DNA of 64,000 nucleotides from Dietzia sp. JS16-p6b (GTDB lineage Bacteria; Actinomycetota; Actinomycetes; Mycobacteriales; Mycobacteriaceae): NCBI RefSeq assembly GCF_003052165.1, contig NZ_CP024869.1, positions 3,568,001 to 3,632,000 on the forward strand, read 5' to 3'. Shown piece by piece: positions 52,471 to 61,081 of the stretch (position 1 is the first letter of the stretch; each line of letters starts with the position of its first letter). The position numbers and the translations under genes are program-made. Under the pieces are notes generated by a model. That model saw only the letters and a list, made by a program, of their open reading frames with translations. It had not been told where the DNA came from and did no database searches.

Positions 52471-55081
52471 GGTGGATCCAGGTGTCCTTTCCCCCGCCCC
52501 CGCTCGAGGCGTTGACGACCATCGTGCCCGCCGGGGCCACGCGTGTCAGTGCGACGGGCGGGGCGGAGGCGAGGATCTCACCCGAGGCCCCGCTCCGGAG
52601 CATGACGAACGCCCGCATGTCGACGTGCCTGCGCTGCAGTTCGTGACCGTTGAACGTCGGCAGTGTGGACAGGGACTGGACCTCCTGGGCGACGAATCTC
52701 TCACCGTGCCGCCGCAACTCGTCCCGCCGCTCGTCGAGCTCGCGGGGAGAGCACTCCGGGCCCACGGTGATGCCGGAGCCCCCGTACCCGTCGATCGGTT
52801 TGACCACCAGTTCTCCGAGGCGGTCGAGGACCTGCCTGCGCTGCTCGGGGTCCGAACAGACATAGGTCTCGACCTGGCCGATGAGGGGTTTCTCGCCCAG
52901 GTAGAAGTCGATGATCTGCGGCACGCGGGCGTAGATCGCCTTGTCGTCCGCGGCGCCGTTCCCGGGCGCGTTCACCACGGCCACGCCGCCTTCCGCCATC
53001 GCGCTGAGGAGTCCGCGCCGCAGCACCGTTCCGTCCGCGCCCGCCGACGACAGCAGCATCTCCTCGTCCATACGGACGTAGAGCACGTCGACTGCGGTGC
53101 GGTCGCCACCGTGAGCCCGCCAGAGGCGGCCGTCGTCGACCGTCAGCTCGTCCGGGGTGACGATCTCGCCGCCGATCGCCGCCGCGGCGTTGTTGAGGTC
53201 GAAGGCCTCGCGCTCGTCCTCGGCGATCACCACCGCGATGGCGGGATCGTCGACGCCGCCCGGTGCGGCGGCACGCAGCGTCTCCGACAGCATCTCCAGG
53301 CCGACCCGGGGATCGTGGACCTCGGACCGCGCGCCGAACTCGGGGAAGCCCTCGCTGATCCGGTCGCGCAGGGCGACCGCCATGGCCAGACCCCCCGCCA
53401 TCCGCAGGTTGTCCTCGAGGACGACCCACTCGCCGGGGGCGGTGGAGACCAGGTCGACGCCGCACACCGGCGCGTGCAACGCCCCCTCCGGGACCGACCG
53501 GCCGGTGGGCCGGAAGCCCGGGGCGCGGTCGAGGGCCTCGGCGGGGACGATGCCGGCGCGGATGATCTCACCGGGACCGTAGATGTCCCGGAGGAACAGC
53601 TCCATCGCCCGGGCCCGTTGTTCTATTCCCGCCGAGATCCGGGCCCACTGGTCCGCCGGGATGACGCGCGGGACCGCGTCCAGCGGGAACACCTGTGGTT
53701 CGTCCCTGCCGTAGACCTTCAGCGTCACGCCGAGGTCGCGCAGACTGTCGTCGACCTTCTCCTTGCGGTCGCACAGGGTGTCGGGGCCCAGATCTGACAC
53801 GGCCTTGAGCACGTCCACGTATTCGGGGCGTGGAACGCCGTCCTCGGTGATCGCCTCGTCGTGCACCTCCTCGGTGACCGCCTCACCCAGCGGTGAGTAG
53901 GCGGCGAGCATGGACCGCATGTCACGATCGTCGGCCACGTCGCGCGGCCGGATCCGGTCGACGGTCTCCGCCAGCAGCACCGCCACCACGTCGCCGCGCC
54001 GGCCGCGTCGGCGGTGGGCGGCGCGTTGGCGGGCGGCCGAGGTGCCGGCCCCGCGGATGCCGTCGAGGAGGTCGTGCACCAGGTCGGCCTCGCCGCCGGC
54101 GCGCAGCTGTTCGGCCACCTCCCCCACCAGGTCGGCCAGGAGTTCGGGGGCGGGGCGCGGCAGACCGGTGGTCACGTCCACCAGATCGCCCTCCATCCCC
54201 GATCGCGCGGCCCGCCAGCACGCCGCGTCGAGGACCACGGGCGAGGGGTCCTGCCACCCGTCATCGGCGCCCCGTCCGGAGAGGATGCGGTCGACCGTGG
54301 CGCGGAACAGGGCGGCGACGACGACCAGGGTGTCCACCGTGCTGCAGGAATCGCACACCCCCAGTTCCACGCCCGACCCGTCCCGGGAGGGCCGGATGTC
54401 GACCTCGATCGACTCCCGGCCCACCACCACACCGGTGCCGAGCAGTTCGTCCTCCGCCGCCTGCACCCCGTCGGCGGTATCGGTCGCCACGGCGGTGACG
54501 TGCGCGGGCGACCACCGCGCCTCGAAGGTGCGCGTGGAGGCGTATCCGGAGTCCGAGCCATCCGCCCAGTAGGGCGAACTGGCGGCCATCGCCAGCAACA
54601 CGGGTGCGACGGTGACGGCGCGTCGCGCGACGTACTGGGCCTCGTCCGCATCCGCGACCTGGACCACCACCCGGAACCTCGCCGCCGCCCGGGTCTGCGA
54701 TTCGCGGCCCGGAGCGGGGTGGGGCTCCTCGGGGGTGGGGTCGAACTCGACCCCCGGGGACGCGAGCGATCCCGCCGCGACCACGCCGGTCCGGATCCCG
54801 CGTCCCGCCCTGGCCAGCCGTGCTCGGGTCCGACGTAGTGCCTCTCCGATGTCGGCGAGCCCGGTGTGGGCGCCGACATCCGACACGAGGAGCGCGCCGT
54901 GCCGGGCGGAGGCGATCCGGGCGCCGTCGATCTCACCGGCCGGGCCGCCGTCCCGGGCGCCCCCGTCCTTCTCGTCGGCGGCCTCGAGCACCTGCGGTGC
55001 GCGTCGTACCGGTCGCCGGGTCCGCAGATCGACGAGGTGGAGTTCCTCTTCGATCCTGATCCATCGCTGTCCGTCGGTCAT
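52463..55081 (-). CDS. Fusion of GCS2-type carboxylate-amine ligase and circularly permuted ATP-grasp (paralogue 1)
   Basis: The 872-residue protein has two enzymes in one chain. Residues 1-370 look like a glutamate-cysteine-ligase-2/YbdK domain (IEEELHLVD at 10-18, SSPYWADGSDSGYASTRTF, CSTVDTLVVVAALFRA). Residues 390-870 are a circularly permuted type 2 ATP-grasp (YGPGEIIRAGIVPAEALDRA, GEWVVLEDNLRMAGGLA, VVKPIDGYGGSGITVGPE, and STLPTFNGHELQRRHVDMRA). Each half makes amide bonds using ATP. The start at 55081 is chosen for the GCS2 N-terminus. It is followed without a gap by two peptidase genes and preceded by a close paralogue, which suggests a two-ligase pathway. Confidence 0.85.
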   Translation of the reverse strand: MTDGQRWIRIEEELHLVDLRTRRPVRRAPQVLEAADEKDGGARDGGPAGEIDGARIASARHGALLVSDVGAHTGLADIGEALRRTRARLARAGRGIRTGVVAAGSLASPGVEFDPTPEEPHPAPGRESQTRAAARFRVVVQVADADEAQYVARRAVTVAPVLLAMAASSPYWADGSDSGYASTRTFEARWSPAHVTAVATDTADGVQAAEDELLGTGVVVGRESIEVDIRPSRDGSGVELGVCDSCSTVDTLVVVAALFRATVDRILSGRGADDGWQDPSPVVLDAACWRAARSGMEGDLVDVTTGLPRPAPELLADLVGEVAEQLRAGGEADLVHDLLDGIRGAGTSAARQRAAHRRRGRRGDVVAVLLAETVDRIRPRDVADDRDMRSMLAAYSPLGEAVTEEVHDEAITEDGVPRPEYVDVLKAVSDLGPDTLCDRKEKVDDSLRDLGVTLKVYGRDEPQVFPLDAVPRVIPADQWARISAGIEQRARAMELFLRDIYGPGEIIRAGIVPAEALDRAPGFRPTGRSVPEGALHAPVCGVDLVSTAPGEWVVLEDNLRMAGGLAMAVALRDRISEGFPEFGARSEVHDPRVGLEMLSETLRAAAPGGVDDPAIAVVIAEDEREAFDLNNAAAAIGGEIVTPDELTVDDGRLWRAHGGDRTAVDVLYVRMDEEMLLSSAGADGTVLRRGLLSAMAEGGVAVVNAPGNGAADDKAIYARVPQIIDFYLGEKPLIGQVETYVCSDPEQRRQVLDRLGELVVKPIDGYGGSGITVGPECSPRELDERRDELRRHGERFVAQEVQSLSTLPTFNGHELQRRHVDMRAFVMLRSGASGEILASAPPVALTRVAPAGTMVVNASSGGGGKDTWIHRA

Positions 55082-55187
55082 CGGGGACACGCTAGGGGAA
55101 CCGGTCCGGGTCCGCACCCGCGGCGGGGCGCCCGGGGTGAGGGGGCAGAGGTGGCGGGGTGAGGGCCCGGGGCTCGGGACGTGGGAC

Positions 55188-57773
55188 TCAGCGCATGATC
55201 CACGTGTCCTTGCCGCCGCCCCCGCGCGAGGAGTTGACGATCAACGACCCGGCGGGCGCCACCCGGGTGAGGCCGGCCGGGACCGCGTGCGCCGTCGTCC
55301 GGCCCCCCTCGCGCCTCAGGTGGGCGAACGCACGCAGGTCGACGTGCCTCCGCTGCATGTGGGTGCCGTCGAAGGTCGGAAGCGTGGACAGGGCCACCAC
55401 CTCCTGGGCGATGAACCCCTCGGGTCGGGTGAGCAGCTCTTCGCGCCGTGCGGCCAGTTCCGCCTCGGAGCACTCGGGCCCGATGGTGATCCCCAGCCCC
55501 CCGTACCCGTCGATCGGTTTGACCACCAGCTCGCCCAACCGTTCCAGCACCAGGTCGCGCTGGGTGCGGTCCGCACACAGATAGGTCGGGACCTGGTCGA
55601 GGATCGGGGTTTCGCCCAGGTAGAAGTCGATCATCGCGGGAACCGAAGCGTAGACGGCCTTGTCGTCCGCCACCCCGTTCCCGAGGGCGTTGGCCAGCGT
55701 CAACCGTCCTCCGGCCAGGGCGTCCAGCAGACCGTCCCGGAGCGGCTCGCCGTCGAGCCCCGGAGAGCTGAGCAGCATGTCCTCGTCGATCCGCGCGTAC
55801 ACCACGTCGACCCTGACCAGCTCGTCCCCGGCCCTGCGGTGCAGGATCCCGTCGCGGAAGACCACCTCGTCGGGAGTGACGAGGGGCAGTCCGGTCCGGT
55901 CGGCGATGAGGCGGTGCTCGAACCACGCCGAGTCCGCGGGACCGGACGACATCACCACCATGTTCGGGGTGTCACCCGCCGCCGGTGGAGCCGCGGCGTG
56001 CAGGGTGTCGCGGATCATGGGGAACGCCTGGTCGGGCGAGTGGAGATCGAACTCGTCCACGAGATCTCCGAACAGGGTCGCCGTCATCTCGCGGTGGGCG
56101 GTGGAGAAGGCGATGCCCGAGGGGACGCGGACGTTGTCCTCGAGCACCAACCACCGACCGTCGTCAGCGCACACCAGGTCGATCCCGCAGATGTGGGCCC
56201 GGACCCGGCCCGCCCCCGGTGCCTGCCCGGTGCCGGTCCGGAACCCCGGCGCGCGGTCCAGGGCCTCGGGGGTGAGGTGCCCGGCCGCCACGAACTCCTG
56301 CTCGCCGTAGACGTCATCGAGGAACGCGTCGAGGGCTCGGGCGCGCTGCTCGATGCCCGCGGCGAGCCTCTCCCATACCTCTGCGGTGAGGATCCGTGGG
56401 ACGAAGTCCATCGGGAACGCGTGGGGCCGCTCCTGGCCGGTGACCCGGAACGTGACCCCGGCGACCGAGGCCTCCTGTTCCGCCCTCACCTGCCGGGCGC
56501 GGAGCCTCACGGTGCCGATCCTCTGCAGGGCGGTGAGGACCGGGTCGTACGGGGCCCGCGGTCGCCCGCCCACCTCGACCGCCTCGTCCCAGCTCGGATC
56601 CGAGTCGAGTCCCTCGATGGGCAGGTAGACACCGAACAGCCTCGCGTGCGCGTCGGGCACCGGCGACCGGGAGCCGCTGGTGCCGCCGGTCTCCACCACG
56701 AGCAGGTCCACGATGTCCTGGACGTGACCGCGGCGACGCAGCGTCTGACGCTGACGGAACGCGCTGCTGCCGTTGTACAGGGCGTCGTGGACCAGTTCCC
56801 GCACCATGTCCAGGTCACCCGTGGCCTCGAGCTGACCGGTCAGGGAGTCGACCAGGTCGGTGATGACGTCGGCCGCGGGACGTGGCCGGAGGCTGACCGG
56901 ATCCACCAGGGAGCCCTCGAGGCCGGAACGGGCCGCGCGCCACAGCGCCGCCCGGAGCCTCGTCTCCACCGGGGCGGCGGGCTCCGCACCCCCGGCCAGG
57001 GCGGCGGCCTCTCGTTGGACCAGCGCGCGGAACAGCGCGGCCACCAACGCCGTCGCGTCGGCGGAGGGGCAGGCGTCGCACACCAGGATCTCCACCGAGC
57101 GCCCGTCCGCGCCCGGCTGGATCCCGAAGCCCACCATCGAGCGATCGTTGATGACCCCGCTGCCGACGAGGTCGTCGACGAGTGCGTGATACTCCTGAGC
57201 CGAGCACACGCCCGCCACCGGCGCGGTGGTCGGCCACTGGGAGGCGGAGACCGAGCGACAGCTGGCGTACCCGGAGTCCGACCCGTCGCGGAGGTAGGGC
57301 GAGCTCGCGGTGAGTGCGAGGAACACGGGCAGGTGCGGAGCGATCCGGCACGCCAGGGCGACCGCCTCGTCGGCATCCACGGCGTCCACTCTGACGCGGC
57401 TGCCACAGTAGATCTGACCCCGGGCCAGGAATTCGTAGTCGGCCAGGAGTCGACGCATCTGCGGGCTCTCGTCCACCAGCGCCGACCCCGGGGGCACGAG
57501 CGGGACCGCACCCGCGGCCGCGACGGTGAGGCCGCGGGGCTCACCCACCCGGCGCAGCCCCTCGCGTACCGCGAGGAGCCCCGATCGCAGGTCGGAGGCG
57601 GTGTGAGCCGGACGGGTGCGCGTCCGGATCACGCAGTTCCGTACCTCCTCGGCGACCATGTCACCGGGGCGGTGGGCCAGTAGTTCCGACGCCCTGGGCG
57701 CCAGTTCCCGACTCTCCGTGTCGAGGACCTGGAGGTCCTCCTCGATCACCGCAGACCTGAACTCGGCTTCCAT
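55188..57773 (-). CDS. Fusion of GCS2-type carboxylate-amine ligase and circularly permuted ATP-grasp (paralogue 2)
   Basis: The 861-residue paralogue of the next gene has the same two domains: GCS2-like part (SSPYLRDGSDSGYASCRS, ILVCDACPSADATALVAALF) and permuted ATP-grasp (YGEQEFVAAGHLTPEALDRA, VVKPIDGYGGLGITIGPECS, STLPTFDGTHMQRRHVDLRA, GGGGKDTWI). Here the GCS2 opening is IEEDLQVLD in place of IEEELHLVD, so the third acidic residue is Asp and the following His is Gln. That may mean another substrate or a regulatory role for this half. It is the first gene of the four-gene minus-strand run, with about 105 bases to the next. Confidence 0.83.
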   Translation of the reverse strand: MEAEFRSAVIEEDLQVLDTESRELAPRASELLAHRPGDMVAEEVRNCVIRTRTRPAHTASDLRSGLLAVREGLRRVGEPRGLTVAAAGAVPLVPPGSALVDESPQMRRLLADYEFLARGQIYCGSRVRVDAVDADEAVALACRIAPHLPVFLALTASSPYLRDGSDSGYASCRSVSASQWPTTAPVAGVCSAQEYHALVDDLVGSGVINDRSMVGFGIQPGADGRSVEILVCDACPSADATALVAALFRALVQREAAALAGGAEPAAPVETRLRAALWRAARSGLEGSLVDPVSLRPRPAADVITDLVDSLTGQLEATGDLDMVRELVHDALYNGSSAFRQRQTLRRRGHVQDIVDLLVVETGGTSGSRSPVPDAHARLFGVYLPIEGLDSDPSWDEAVEVGGRPRAPYDPVLTALQRIGTVRLRARQVRAEQEASVAGVTFRVTGQERPHAFPMDFVPRILTAEVWERLAAGIEQRARALDAFLDDVYGEQEFVAAGHLTPEALDRAPGFRTGTGQAPGAGRVRAHICGIDLVCADDGRWLVLEDNVRVPSGIAFSTAHREMTATLFGDLVDEFDLHSPDQAFPMIRDTLHAAAPPAAGDTPNMVVMSSGPADSAWFEHRLIADRTGLPLVTPDEVVFRDGILHRRAGDELVRVDVVYARIDEDMLLSSPGLDGEPLRDGLLDALAGGRLTLANALGNGVADDKAVYASVPAMIDFYLGETPILDQVPTYLCADRTQRDLVLERLGELVVKPIDGYGGLGITIGPECSEAELAARREELLTRPEGFIAQEVVALSTLPTFDGTHMQRRHVDLRAFAHLRREGGRTTAHAVPAGLTRVAPAGSLIVNSSRGGGGKDTWIMR

Positions 57774-57833
57774 GAAGGAAATGTAGTGCTCTCAGGGGGC
57801 TGCGCACACCCGGTCGGGGATGTGGGATCGGTC

Positions 57834-58634
57834 TCAGCGGGCCTTCCAGACGGGGTCCCGCTTCTCCGCGAACGCCCTCGGGCCCTCCGCGGCGTCCTCC
57901 GATGTCATGACGGTGATCATCTCCCTGTCACTGACCTTCCACCGCTCCTCCTCGTCCGGCCGGGCCCCGTCGGTGATCCCCAGCGCGATGCGCTTACTCG
58001 CCTGCACGGCCAGCGGGGCGTTGGCGGCGATCACCCCGGCCAGTCCGAGGGCCGCGTCGATCAGGTCCCCGGCGGGGACCACGCGGTTGATCAGGTGCAG
58101 CTCGAGAGCCCGTGCGGCCGTGACCGGTTCACCGGTGAGAATCATCTCCATGGCCACCCGGTGAGGGACCTGGGCCGGCAGCCGGAACGCGCCGCCCGCC
58201 GCCGCGACGAGGCCCCGCCTGACCTCGGGCAGGCCGAAGACCGCGTGGTCGGCCGCCACCACGAGATCGCACGCCAGCGCGATCTCGCACCCCCCGCCCA
58301 GCGCGGTGCCGTTGACCGCGGCGATCACCGGCACCGAGACGGGGTGCTGCATCATGCCCGCGAACCCCCACTGGCGGTTCTCCGCGGGGAAGATGTCCTC
58401 TCCCCGCGAGAGGGCCTTGAGGTCCGCTCCCGCACAGAAGGACTGCTCCCCCGAGCCGGTGATGACCACCACCCGGATCTCCGGGTCCGTGTCGGCCTCG
58501 TGCAGGGCCCGACCCAGGAGAGTGCTCACCTCGCCGTTGACGGCGTTGCGCGCCTCGGGGCGGTCGAGGGTGACGAGCAGGACGTGATCGCGGCGCTCGC
58601 TGCGTACGGCGGGCCGGGTCTCGGGGGAGGTCAT
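57834..58634 (-). CDS. Enoyl-CoA hydratase/isomerase family protein
   Basis: The 266-residue crotonase-fold enzyme has LVTLDRPEARNAVNGE, FCAGADLKALSRGED (oxyanion-hole strand), VIAAVNGTALGGGCEIALACD and LINRVVPAGDLID. Members hydrate or isomerise acyl-CoA double bonds. The start is set at 58634; the open frame goes 17 codons further but the alignment starts after it. It is transcribed away from a GntR gene, which probably controls it. Confidence 0.9.
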   Translation of the reverse strand: MTSPETRPAVRSERRDHVLLVTLDRPEARNAVNGEVSTLLGRALHEADTDPEIRVVVITGSGEQSFCAGADLKALSRGEDIFPAENRQWGFAGMMQHPVSVPVIAAVNGTALGGGCEIALACDLVVAADHAVFGLPEVRRGLVAAAGGAFRLPAQVPHRVAMEMILTGEPVTAARALELHLINRVVPAGDLIDAALGLAGVIAANAPLAVQASKRIALGITDGARPDEEERWKVSDREMITVMTSEDAAEGPRAFAEKRDPVWKAR

Positions 58635-58757
58635 CTCCCCAGTCTCACCCGGCACCCGCGCCATGAGGGGCTTTTCCGGGTTCATTCGATATATTTGATT
58701 TCGATTCCCGGCCGCGTCCCCCGGCCGGTCCTCTTCACCGGAGATGGGGTGTCGGAA
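58635..58757. promoter_or_regulatory. Divergent promoter region between the enoyl-CoA hydratase and GntR genes
   Basis: This 123-bp spacer has the only AT-rich run of the neighbourhood (ATTCGATATATTTGATTTCG near 58685-58704), a likely site for overlapping promoters and for GntR binding. No clear TGGT-N-ACCA-type FadR site is seen. Confidence 0.45.
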
Positions 58758-59507
58758 ATGGCCGCAACACGACTCGCGCAGCGCCCACAGCTGTCAGAAG
58801 AGGTCGCCGACCACGTGCGGACCCGGATCATGAGCGGCCAGGTGCGCCCCGGGGACTTCATCCGGTTGGACGAGACCGCAGCCGCCCTCGGGGTGAGCGT
58901 GACCCCGGTGCGGGAGGCCCTCCTCACGCTTCGCGGAGAGGGGTTGGTGGACCTCGTCCCGCGACGCGGGTACCTCGTCTCGCCGATGAGCAGGCAGGAC
59001 GTCGAGGACATCTTCTGGCTGCAGGCGGAGTTGTCCAGGCGGATCGTCGACCGGGCCATCACGCGGTTCGACGAGTCGGCCCTCGATCAGCACGCCCGCC
59101 TGGTGGAGGAGTTCGAGGCAGCGGCCGCGGCGGGCGATCCGGACCGCGTGGTCAGTGCGCAGTACGCCATCCACCGCTCGATCAACCGGGCGTCCCGCTC
59201 CGACAAGCTGTCCCGGTTCCTCAACAACGCCGCGCGCTACATGCCCTATCGCCTCTACGCGGACGATCCGGCCTGGCGCGCGGCCGCACTCGTGGACAAC
59301 CGGCGGATGCTCGAGGCGCTGCGCACCGGGGATGTGGAGACGGCCCATGCGGTGATCGACGCCGAGTTCAGCAACGGGGCCGATCTGCTCATCGCCCATC
59401 TCCAGCGCGCCGGCGTGTGGGACGAGGAGCGTGACAGTGACCGGGCGGAGGAGGGGGAGGACGACCGTGTGGGGGGCAGCGTCGCGACATCGATCGCTCC
59501 GGCCTGA
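58758..59507 (+). CDS. GntR-family regulator with FCD domain
   Basis: The 249-residue protein has a winged helix at the N-terminus (SEEVADHVRTRIMSGQVRPG, DETAAALGVSVTPVREALLT, GEGLVDLVPRRGYLVSPM) and an all-helical FCD ligand domain (HRSINRASRSDKLSRFLNNA, DNRRMLEALRTGDVETAHAV). The FCD metal or ligand His residues are partly present. The C-terminal 25 residues are charged. The ATG at 58758 is chosen for the GntR N-terminus. Such proteins respond to small acids or acyl-CoA and usually regulate the divergent gene, here the hydratase. Confidence 0.88.
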   Translation: MAATRLAQRPQLSEEVADHVRTRIMSGQVRPGDFIRLDETAAALGVSVTPVREALLTLRGEGLVDLVPRRGYLVSPMSRQDVEDIFWLQAELSRRIVDRAITRFDESALDQHARLVEEFEAAAAAGDPDRVVSAQYAIHRSINRASRSDKLSRFLNNAARYMPYRLYADDPAWRAAALVDNRRMLEALRTGDVETAHAVIDAEFSNGADLLIAHLQRAGVWDEERDSDRAEEGEDDRVGGSVATSIAPA

Positions 59508-59518
59508 CCCGCGACGAC

Positions 59519-59584
59519 GTCAGGCCGCCCCGCTCCGCCCCGCTCCGCTCCGCGCCGGGGCGGGGCGGGGCGGGGCGGGGCGGG
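59519..59584. terminator. GC-rich repeats forming a large hairpin between convergent genes
   Basis: CGCCCCGCTC-type units (59527-59555) are followed by GGGGC units (59556-59584) that are complementary, so a long stem can form. It separates gntR from the MpaB gene, which point at each other, and would serve both. Confidence 0.65.
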
Positions 59585-59588
59585 AGCG

Positions 59589-60443
59589 TCACATCAGCGG
59601 TCGTCCGGTCCGCAGGCGCCACCTGAGCTCGAGCAGCAGGACGCGGTAGGTGAGCGTGCGCACCGGCCACGGCAGAAGTCGATTGGCCGCCGCCGTCACC
59701 TCGAGGAACCGCTCGAAACGGCGCTGATCCCGTGGGTTCCACGGCAGCCCGAGTGCGTCCCGGAACTCGCGGTGCAGGAACCCCGTGGTCACCCACTTGT
59801 TCAGTCTGCCGAACAACACGGTCGTGGGCTGCGGCAGCATCCGGAGTTCGGCGAGCCCCACCAGGTGCTCGCGGACCGGGTCGTCGAATCGGATCCGCGA
59901 CATCCCCTCACGCCAGTAGTCCTCGAACTCGGTACGCGTGGACGGCCACTGCTCGGGCCGCACCTGGAGCGTGGTGCCCAACGTCGGTGCGGAGAGGTAG
60001 AACGCCTCTCGATCGGAGTCGGTCATCGGACCGTGCAGCCACTCGAACGCGTCCTCGAATCCGACGTAGAGGCATGCCGCCACCCACATCTGCAGCTCCG
60101 GATCGAGGGCGCTGTAGGTCACCGGGCTGTCCGGGGTGGAGTGCACACGCCGATGGATCCGGGTGACCTCCTCGCGGTAGATCCGCTTGTCGTCGTCGCT
60201 CCCCAGGGTCGCCACCGCCAGGTACTGGAAGGTCGTGCGCGCGCGCTTGAGCGGGTGCTTGTAGACGTTCCCGGTGTCCACGCGGCTCTCCCGCACACCC
60301 CAGCCGATCTCCGGCCAGGACAACTGCATGATGACGTTGGCCACTCCGCCGGCGGCCCCGATGGAGTCGACGGCGTCGGCGACCCCAGGGGGGACGGCCC
60401 GGGGAACCGGGGCGGCGGGAGTGCGGTGGAGTTCGGTGATCAC
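59589..60443 (-). CDS. MpaB/DUF2236-family oxygenase-like protein
   Basis: The 284-residue protein matches the MpaB-type family: GVANVIMQLSWPEIGWGVRE, RARTTFQYLAVATLG, VTRIHRRVHSTPDSPVTYSA and ELQMWVAACLYVGFEDAFE. The conserved His residues and Tyr of this fold bind haem b in studied members (mycophenolic-acid and latex-clearing types). Its substrate is unknown. It lies 47 bases after the mce-associated gene on the same strand and may be co-transcribed with the mce operon. Confidence 0.8.
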   Translation of the reverse strand: MITELHRTPAAPVPRAVPPGVADAVDSIGAAGGVANVIMQLSWPEIGWGVRESRVDTGNVYKHPLKRARTTFQYLAVATLGSDDDKRIYREEVTRIHRRVHSTPDSPVTYSALDPELQMWVAACLYVGFEDAFEWLHGPMTDSDREAFYLSAPTLGTTLQVRPEQWPSTRTEFEDYWREGMSRIRFDDPVREHLVGLAELRMLPQPTTVLFGRLNKWVTTGFLHREFRDALGLPWNPRDQRRFERFLEVTAAANRLLPWPVRTLTYRVLLLELRWRLRTGRPLM

Positions 60444-60490
60444 GGGTGGTTCTCCTTCGGTTCGGGCTGGTCGTTCGGATCAGCCGGGGG

Positions 60491-61081
60491 TCAGGCGAGT
60501 TCGGCGGAGTCGAGCAGCCAGCGGTTCCCTCCGCGGACCAGGGTCACCACCATGCGGCTCGCGTCGACCCGGCCCTCGGGCACGGTGACGTTGGTGATCT
60601 CCTGGTCGAGGAACACAAGGACGACGGCCCGTTCGGTGTCGACGCTCTGGACTCCCGCGTGGGTGACGGTCCCGGTCGAGGTGCCCTGTCCGTTCGCGAG
60701 CAACTCGCGCAGCCCCTCGGACACCTCGCGATAGCGGTCGGCGAACTCCGGGGTGGATTCCGCCACGACCGCCTCGATGTTCGCGTCCACGTCGGCGTGG
60801 TCGTAGGACGCGAGCTGGACGACCAGGCGGGTGGCGTCCTCGGCCGCGCTGCGTCGGAGTTCGTCCTCCCGGTGGTCAGACCACACGAGATAGCCCAACC
60901 AGGCACACGCGGCCACCAATGCCACCACGACCAGGGCGCTCACGATGCGAGCGGTGCTCCTCCGCGGGGCGTCCGTGCCCTCGACGGGATCGTCGTCCAC
61001 CGTGGAGGTGTCCTCCCGGGCCCTGTCCTCCGGGGCCCTGTCCTCCCAGACGTCGCCGTCCGTGGTCGCCTCAGCCGCCAT
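60491..61081 (-). CDS. Mce-associated membrane protein
   Basis: The 196-residue protein has a charged cytoplasmic N-terminus (about 43 residues), one membrane segment (IVSALVVVALVAACAWLGYL) and an exposed domain with RYREVSEGLRELLANGQG, LVFLDQEITN and LVRGGNRWLLDSAE. This is the layout of the Mas proteins that follow mce genes in mycobacteria and help the lipid importer. It overlaps the mce gene upstream by 11 bases. Confidence 0.85.
   Translation of the reverse strand: MAAEATTDGDVWEDRAPEDRAREDTSTVDDDPVEGTDAPRRSTARIVSALVVVALVAACAWLGYLVWSDHREDELRRSAAEDATRLVVQLASYDHADVDANIEAVVAESTPEFADRYREVSEGLRELLANGQGTSTGTVTHAGVQSVDTERAVVLVFLDQEITNVTVPEGRVDASRMVVTLVRGGNRWLLDSAELA

Noticed and set aside
54612-57683. 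1,023-codon plus-strand frame opposite the ligase genes
   Set aside because: It spans two genes and an intergenic gap on the other strand, has Arg/Gly/Val/His-rich composition and no domain.
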